From NCBI RefSeq assembly GCF_000013645.1, contig NC_007951.1, positions 1,674,001 to 1,738,000 of the forward strand: a stretch of 64,000 nucleotides of DNA, in the 5' to 3' direction. This DNA comes from Paraburkholderia xenovorans LB400 (lineage in GTDB: Bacteria; Pseudomonadota; Gammaproteobacteria; Burkholderiales; Burkholderiaceae). Below are positions 58,728 through 64,000 of this stretch, piece by piece. Made by a program: the position numbers and the translations under genes. Position 1 is the first letter of the stretch, and the number at the start of each line of letters is the position of its first letter. Under the pieces are notes generated by a model. The model made no database searches. It was not told where the DNA came from and saw only the letters and a list, made by a program, of their open reading frames with translations.

Positions 58728-58756
58728 TGCGTCATGCCCAACTCAAAACTGCTTCC

Positions 58757-60307
58757 TTATTTCTGTGCGATTGCTGTTTGCACGGAAGCGGGGGGCGCGA
58801 CCTGTCCCACGGCCGGTTGGGCAGGCTGGGGAACCACGTCACCCCAGCCGCCGCCAAGCGCACGAATCAGATTGACCGTGGAAGCCGCCTGCACACCCTG
58901 CAGTTGCACCGCCGCGCGGCGTGCCTGCAGGACGGTGCGCTCCGCATCGATGACGTCCAGATAGTTCACCGCGCCCTCGGTGTACTGCGAGCGCGAGAGG
59001 TCCGCTGCACGTTGCGATGCCTTGACTGCTTCGTTCTGCGTCCTGGTCTGGTCTTCCAGAATGCGCATGTCGGACAGGTTGTCTTCGACTTCGCGGAAAG
59101 CTACGAGCACCTGCTGCCGGTAATTCGCGACGTCCTCTTCGTAGACAGCCCGAGCGTTCGCGAGGTTGCCTTTGCGGCGGCCGCCGTCAAAGATCGGAAT
59201 ATTCAGCGCCGTACCGGCAAGAGGACCGAGCAGGAACGCACGGCTGCTCCATTTGAAGAGGTCGCCGATCGTTGCGGATTCGAAGCCACCCGTACCCGTG
59301 ATAGTGAGTGACGGAAAGAACGCGGCCTTTGCGATACCAATGCGCGAGTTCGCGGCGGCCATCGCTCGCTCGGCGGCGGCGATGTCCGGCCGCCGTTCGA
59401 GCAGCGACGAGGGCAGTCCTGGCGGCACACGCAGGTTGACAGGCCTGATGGGATCAGCCGCCATAGAGAACTCGGCCGGCGCCTTGCCAAGCAGCACTGC
59501 CAGGCTATGCTCGGACGCGGCGCGAAGACGTTGTACGGTCATCGCGTCGGATTGGGCAGAGGCCAGTTCAGCTTTCGCACGCGAGAGGTCGAGCTCGGTG
59601 ATTTCGCCTTCCGTGTAGCGGCGCTGAACCAGCTTCAAGGCGTGCTGTCGGAGCTCGACAGCGTTCCTGAAGACCTCGGATTCGGCGTCGAGCTCGCGAA
59701 GCGCAAAATAGTTCTGCGCGACATCCGCCTGGAGGGCAAGCATTACCGAGCGAAAGAGCGCCTCGCTGCGCTGTGTATCGGCGCGCGCCGCATCGACCGT
59801 CGACGCGACACGACCAAACAGGTCGACTTCATACGAAGCGCTCGCCTGAGCGCGCCAGAACGTCCGCTGTGGCACATTCGTGCCGTCCGGCTCAAAGAGG
59901 GAAGCGGCCGAGACCCGCTGCCTCGTCGGCCCGAAACCGGCATCGAGCGAGGGGAACAGACCCGCGCGCGCAGCCTGATTCATTGCCCGTGCTTCGTTCA
60001 CACGGGCCGCCGCCGCTTTCAGGTTCTGGTTCGCGTCCAGCGCCTGCTGTTCGAGGTCGTTCAGCTTCGCGTCATCGAACACCTTCCACCATTCGCCGCG
60101 GGCGACGTCTTCCGATGGTTGCGCCGTCTTCCATGTGCCCGCTTCTTGCGCCGACAGCGGCTGCTGCGGTGCTTCCTTGAAGGTCGCCGTCGTCGGTGTC
60201 GACGGCACCTCGTACGTCGGTGCGAGTGAACACCCGGACAGAACCATCAGGGCGCCCAGCAGGACGGAGCCAGTAAAGCCTTTCTTCGTCGAAAAAAATG
60301 TTTTCAT
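58757..60307 (-). CDS. RND efflux outer-membrane lipoprotein (OprM/NodT family)
   Basis: A 516-residue outer-membrane factor. The signal sequence ends in a lipobox (LMVLSGCSLAPTYEVP, lipidated Cys near residue 26). It has the two OEP repeats of TolC-like channels: NLKAAAARVNEARAMNQAAR and the paired segment GIAKAAFFPSLTITGTGGFES, with the TLDLSRAKAELASAQSDAMT coiled-coil region. It forms the exit duct of the tripartite pump with the two genes upstream. Last gene of the operon, ten bases after the pump gene and ahead of a terminator. Confidence 0.93.
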   Translation of the reverse strand: MKTFFSTKKGFTGSVLLGALMVLSGCSLAPTYEVPSTPTTATFKEAPQQPLSAQEAGTWKTAQPSEDVARGEWWKVFDDAKLNDLEQQALDANQNLKAAAARVNEARAMNQAARAGLFPSLDAGFGPTRQRVSAASLFEPDGTNVPQRTFWRAQASASYEVDLFGRVASTVDAARADTQRSEALFRSVMLALQADVAQNYFALRELDAESEVFRNAVELRQHALKLVQRRYTEGEITELDLSRAKAELASAQSDAMTVQRLRAASEHSLAVLLGKAPAEFSMAADPIRPVNLRVPPGLPSSLLERRPDIAAAERAMAAANSRIGIAKAAFFPSLTITGTGGFESATIGDLFKWSSRAFLLGPLAGTALNIPIFDGGRRKGNLANARAVYEEDVANYRQQVLVAFREVEDNLSDMRILEDQTRTQNEAVKASQRAADLSRSQYTEGAVNYLDVIDAERTVLQARRAAVQLQGVQAASTVNLIRALGGGWGDVVPQPAQPAVGQVAPPASVQTAIAQK

Positions 60308-60317
60308 GATGGTCTCC

Positions 60318-63300
60318 TTACTCCTGGAATGCCGGCTCGGGAGCCTTTACGCCGGGTCTGGCAGGAGCACCCGTCGAGCCACCGCTTCCGCCATGGCCGC
60401 CGTCGCGGTCATCCGGCCCGTGAATGTGCGGGTGGTTGCCATGTCTGTCGGTAAGCTGCCTGCCGCCCGAGAGCTTGCGCAGAAGCACGTAGAACACCGG
60501 TGTGAGTATCAGACCGAAAAGGGTTACGCCCAACATGCCGAAGAACACCGCGATGCCCATCGCGCGACGCATTTCCGAACCCGCTCCCGTGGAAATCACC
60601 AGGGGAATCACACCCATGATGAACGCGATGGACGTCATCAGAATCGGGCGCAGACGCAGCCGGCAGGCTTCAATCGCGGCCTGAACAATCGAACGGCCCT
60701 GCATTTCCAGCTCGCGTGCGAACTCCACAATCAGAATCGCGTTCTTCGCGGACAGTCCCACCAGCACCATCAGACCAATCTGCGTGAAGATATTGTTGTC
60801 GCCACGCGTGAGCCACACACCAAAGAGCGCGGACAGAATGCTCATCGGCACAATCAGCAGAATCGCGAGCGGCAGCGTCAGGCTTTCGTACATGGCGGCC
60901 AGCACGAGGAACACGAGCAGCACGCTGATCGGGAACACCCAGAACGCGGCGTTGCCGGTCAGAATCTGCTGGTAGGTCAAGTCGGTCCATTCAAACTTGA
61001 TACCTCGCGGCAAGGTTTCAGCCGCGATGCGTTCGACCGCCGCCATCGCCTGGCCAGACGAATATCCCGGAGCGGGTCCACCGTTGATGTCCGCAGCAAG
61101 GAAGCCGTTGTAGCGAATCACCGTCTCCGGACCGAACGTAGGCGTTACCTTGATGAGCGACGACAACGGCACCATCTCGCCTGCGGCATTGCGGGTCTTG
61201 AGCTGGAGAATGCTTTCGGCCGAGGTACGGAATGGGGCATCGGCCTGCGCACGCACCTGATAGACGCGACCGAACTTGTTGAAGTCGTTCACGTACAGCG
61301 AGCCCAGATAAATCTGCATCGTGTCGAACACGTCAGTGACCGAGACACCGAGTTGCTTGGCCTTTTCACGGTCCAGTTCGACGTTCAGTTGCGGAACGTT
61401 AATCTGGTAACTCGAGAACGAGGGGCCGAGTTCCGGTGCTTTTGCTGCTGCCGCGAGGAACGACTGCACCGCCTTGTTCAGGGCTTCGTAACCCAGCGCG
61501 CCACGGTCTTCAATCTGCAGCTTGAAGCCGCCGATCGTGCCCAGACCCGAGACCGGAGGAGGCGGGAAGGTGGCAATCATCGCGTCCTTGATGCCGGCGT
61601 ATTCCTTGTTCAGGTTGCCGACAATCGCCGCCGCCGATTCATCCTTGCTGCGCTCCTTCGAGGGGCTCATGACGGGGAACACCAGGCCGCTGCTCGACGA
61701 ATTCATCAGGCCGGTCACGTTCAGGCCCGGAAATTCCGGCGAATGCACGACACCCGGCTGTTTGCGGGCAATGACGCCCATTTCGTGAACCACTTTTTCA
61801 GTGCGGTCGAGCGATGCGCCCGGGGGCAACTGCAGGATGCTGACGAGATAGTCCTTGTCCTGACCCGGCACAAAGCCACCCGGGACAATCTTGCCAAGCA
61901 GGAACGTGCCGCCCAGCAGGACGCCGTAGACGACCATCATCGCGGCCTTGCGATTGATAATGCCGCCCACACCCTTGCCGTACGCTTCCGAGCCACGATG
62001 GAACACCTTGTTGAACACGTTGAAGAACGGTCCGAGGATGCGGTCCATGACCCGGGTGAGCCAGTCTTCAGGCGCGTGGTGATCCTTGAGCAGCAAAGCC
62101 GACAGGGCGGGCGACAGCGTGAGCGAGTTGAACGCGGAGATGACGGTCGAAATCGCAATGGTCATCGCGAACTGCTTGTAGAACTGGCCGGTCAAACCCG
62201 ACATGAATGCCAGCGGCACGAACACCGCAACCAGCGTCAGCGCAATGGCGATAATCGGACCGCTCACTTCCCGCATCGCTTCGTACGAGGCCTCGAGTGG
62301 CGTGAGACCGGAGGCAATATTCCGCTCGACGTTCTCCACCACCACAATTGCATCGTCGACCACAATCCCGATGGCGAGAACCATGCCGAACAATGACAGC
62401 GCGTTGATGGTGAAGCCGAAGGCCAGCATCAGCGAGAAGGTGCCCACAATCGAGACAGGCACCGCCAGCAACGGAATCAGCGATGCGCGCCACGTCTGCA
62501 GGAAGACGATGACGACGATAACGACAAGGACGATAGCTTCGAAAAGCGTATGGACCACCGCGTCGATGCTTTCGCGGACGAACTGCGTCGGGTCGTAGAC
62601 AATCTTCGCCTCGACGCCTTCGGGCATGTCCTTTTGCAACTCCGCGGTGATGCGGCGAACATCCGTCGAAATCTGAAGCGAATTTGCGTTGGGCTGCTGG
62701 AAGATGATGAGCTGCACGCCAGGCTTGCCGTCCAGACTTGCGCGCAGAGCATATTCCGCTGCACCCATTTCCACGCGCGCCACATCGCTCAGATGCGTCA
62801 CTGCACCGTCGGGCGAGGTCTTCAGGATGATGTTGCGAAACTCTTCCTCGGTCTTCAGGCGACCCTGAGCGTTCACGCTCAGTTGCATCGGAACGTTCGT
62901 CGTCATCGGCGCACCGCCGACGATACCCGCCGCAACCTGGACGTTCTGCTCACGGATTGCCTTCACGACGTCCGTTGCCGTCAGGTTCTGACGGGCTACC
63001 TTTGTCGGGTCGAGCCAGACGCGCATGGAGTAGTCGCCCGCGCCCCACATCGCAACTTCGCCAACGCCCGGGACCTGCGCAAGCCGGTCCTTGATGTTGA
63101 TGAGCGCATAGTTGCGCAGATAGGTAAGGTCGTAGCGGCCGTTCGGCGAGACGAGATTCACGCCCATCGTCAGGGTAGGCGACGACTTGATGGTCGTCAC
63201 GCCCAGGCGCTGCACGTCCTCGGGAAGACGCGGCATGGCCTGCGATACGCGGTTCTGCACGAGTTGCTGTGCCTTGTCCGGATCGGTGCCGAGCTTGAAC

Positions 63301-63584
63301 GTGACGGTCGTCGTCATTGCGCCGTCGCTGTTGGCCTGCGACTGCATGTACAGCATGTTCTCGACGCCGTTGATCTGCTCTTCAATTGGAGAGGCGACGG
63401 TTTCCGCAATGACTTTCGGATTCGCACCGGGGTACTGTGCGCGTACGACTACCGATGGAGGCACGACTTCCGGATATTCGGCCGTTGGCAATTTGGTCAG
63501 CGCGATAAAGCCCGCGAGCACAATCACCACCGACAGAACGGCGGCGAAGATTGGCCTGTCGATGAAAAACTTTGAGATGTTCAT
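60318..63584 (-). CDS. RND efflux permease (MexF/BpeF/CeoB-like), His/Gly-rich C-terminus
   Basis: A 1,088-residue HAE1-family drug pump with 12 membrane helices. Landmarks: MNISKFFIDRPIFAAVLSVV at the N-terminus, [39 protein letters not shown] with the proton-relay aspartates, and the GLSAKNAILIVEFARE motif. It exports drugs such as chloramphenicol or trimethoprim in close relatives; the substrate here is inferred. After the last helix the chain ends in an unusual tail of about 50 residues rich in His, Gly, Asp and Pro. Next to its adaptor gene (18 bases) and outer-membrane factor (10 bases). Confidence 0.93.
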   Translation of the reverse strand: MNISKFFIDRPIFAAVLSVVIVLAGFIALTKLPTAEYPEVVPPSVVVRAQYPGANPKVIAETVASPIEEQINGVENMLYMQSQANSDGAMTTTVTFKLGTDPDKAQQLVQNRVSQAMPRLPEDVQRLGVTTIKSSPTLTMGVNLVSPNGRYDLTYLRNYALINIKDRLAQVPGVGEVAMWGAGDYSMRVWLDPTKVARQNLTATDVVKAIREQNVQVAAGIVGGAPMTTNVPMQLSVNAQGRLKTEEEFRNIILKTSPDGAVTHLSDVARVEMGAAEYALRASLDGKPGVQLIIFQQPNANSLQISTDVRRITAELQKDMPEGVEAKIVYDPTQFVRESIDAVVHTLFEAIVLVVIVVIVFLQTWRASLIPLLAVPVSIVGTFSLMLAFGFTINALSLFGMVLAIGIVVDDAIVVVENVERNIASGLTPLEASYEAMREVSGPIIAIALTLVAVFVPLAFMSGLTGQFYKQFAMTIAISTVISAFNSLTLSPALSALLLKDHHAPEDWLTRVMDRILGPFFNVFNKVFHRGSEAYGKGVGGIINRKAAMMVVYGVLLGGTFLLGKIVPGGFVPGQDKDYLVSILQLPPGASLDRTEKVVHEMGVIARKQPGVVHSPEFPGLNVTGLMNSSSSGLVFPVMSPSKERSKDESAAAIVGNLNKEYAGIKDAMIATFPPPPVSGLGTIGGFKLQIEDRGALGYEALNKAVQSFLAAAAKAPELGPSFSSYQINVPQLNVELDREKAKQLGVSVTDVFDTMQIYLGSLYVNDFNKFGRVYQVRAQADAPFRTSAESILQLKTRNAAGEMVPLSSLIKVTPTFGPETVIRYNGFLAADINGGPAPGYSSGQAMAAVERIAAETLPRGIKFEWTDLTYQQILTGNAAFWVFPISVLLVFLVLAAMYESLTLPLAILLIVPMSILSALFGVWLTRGDNNIFTQIGLMVLVGLSAKNAILIVEFARELEMQGRSIVQAAIEACRLRLRPILMTSIAFIMGVIPLVISTGAGSEMRRAMGIAVFFGMLGVTLFGLILTPVFYVLLRKLSGGRQLTDRHGNHPHIHGPDDRDGGHGGSGGSTGAPARPGVKAPEPAFQE

Positions 63585-63602
63585 GATGACCTTCTCGCGT
63601 TA

Positions 63603-64000
63603 TTACGCTGCGGATTTGGCAGCGTCTGTCATGCTGACCATGTGCGGGCTGACGGTGTCACTCGGCTTTGCGTGCATCATGCCGTTCACGACGATGCGCT
63701 CACCCGCCTTCAGACCCGAGGTCACGACGCGGAGGTTGTCGTGCAGACCGCCAAGCTGGACTTCGCGATAGACGACCTTGTTCGCGCCGTCCACGACCAG
63801 CACGAACTTCTTCGCCTGGTCAGTGCCAACGGCCGCGTCGTCAATCAGAATGGCCGGATGGGGCTCGCCGCCGCCAACCTTGACGCGTGCGTAGAGACCC
63901 GGAACGAGCGCGCCGTCTGCGTTGTCGATAGTGGCACGCACACGGATGGTGCCGGACGACGTGTCGAGCCGGTTATCAACCGACGTAACCGCCCCCTTGC
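63603..64000 (-). CDS. RND efflux membrane fusion protein, truncated by window edge
   Basis: The C-terminal 132 residues of an HlyD/AcrA-like periplasmic adaptor. The frame is open to the right edge (KGAVTSVDNRLDTSSGTIRV precedes the last visible block), so the start lies beyond the window. The visible part is the beta-barrel and membrane-proximal region: IRVRATIDNADGALVPGLYA, VGTDQAKKFVLVVDG and VTSGLKAGERIVVNGMM. It is the first gene of the tripartite efflux operon; any regulator would be upstream, outside the window. Confidence 0.93.
   Translation of the reverse strand, partial: KGAVTSVDNRLDTSSGTIRVRATIDNADGALVPGLYARVKVGGGEPHPAILIDDAAVGTDQAKKFVLVVDGANKVVYREVQLGGLHDNLRVVTSGLKAGERIVVNGMMHAKPSDTVSPHMVSMTDAAKSAA

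Overview
The window looks like a chromosomal segment of a Burkholderiales bacterium, most probably Paraburkholderia or Burkholderia. The evidence is the high GC content, the tandem aruF/aruG form of arginine succinyltransferase, a Burkholderia-type trimeric porin, a DUF3331 protein, and repeated RND efflux operons. No rRNA, tRNA, CRISPR array or prophage is visible.

Layout. 0-6 kb: the end of a helix-turn-helix protein, an exported transglutaminase-like protein, a branched-chain amino acid binding protein, an unknown acidic protein and pyridoxal kinase (pdxY). 6-9 kb: glycogen synthesis genes glgC-glgA. 9-16 kb: exported alpha/beta hydrolase, luciferase-like flavin monooxygenase, four-module rhodanese protein, BamE-like lipoprotein and patatin-like esterase. 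16-28 kb: a complete arginine uptake and catabolism locus: two permeases, an ATPase, an AraC/GlxA-type regulator, then astC-aruF-aruG-astD-astB-astE, with the periplasmic binding protein at the far end. Together these import arginine and convert it through the succinyltransferase pathway to glutamate and succinate. 28-36 kb: an acetoacetate decarboxylase-like protein, then four c-di-GMP/HDOD signalling proteins. 36-45 kb: exported peroxiredoxin, a small membrane protein and an mdtABC-type RND efflux operon with two different permeases. 45.4-46.3 kb: an IclR-type regulator.

46,688-50,059 is a complete 3,372-bp ISL3-family element that I identify as ISPpu12 or a very close relative. It has 24-bp imperfect inverted repeats, an exact 8-bp target duplication (GAACTTTT), a transposase, and cargo lspA, a CDF metal-efflux gene and a PbrR/CadR-like regulator. 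It sits in the T-tract of a terminator-like hairpin. To its right, 50.1-52.0 kb is a decayed stretch with remnants of a LysR regulator, an Old Yellow Enzyme, a glutathione S-transferase carrying an in-frame amber codon, and a ChaC-like protein. Intact genes resume at 52 kb: epoxide hydrolase, a DHA2-type drug exporter with a LysR regulator, a DUF3331 protein, a porin, and a second RND efflux operon (outer-membrane factor, pump, and an adaptor cut by the window edge).

I found no convincing new defence or biosynthetic system. The points most worth a second look are two probable untranslated transcripts next to terminators (14.04-14.29 kb and 46.45-46.69 kb), the c-di-GMP/HDOD cluster, the ISPpu12 insertion with its decayed flank, and several strong orphan hairpins.
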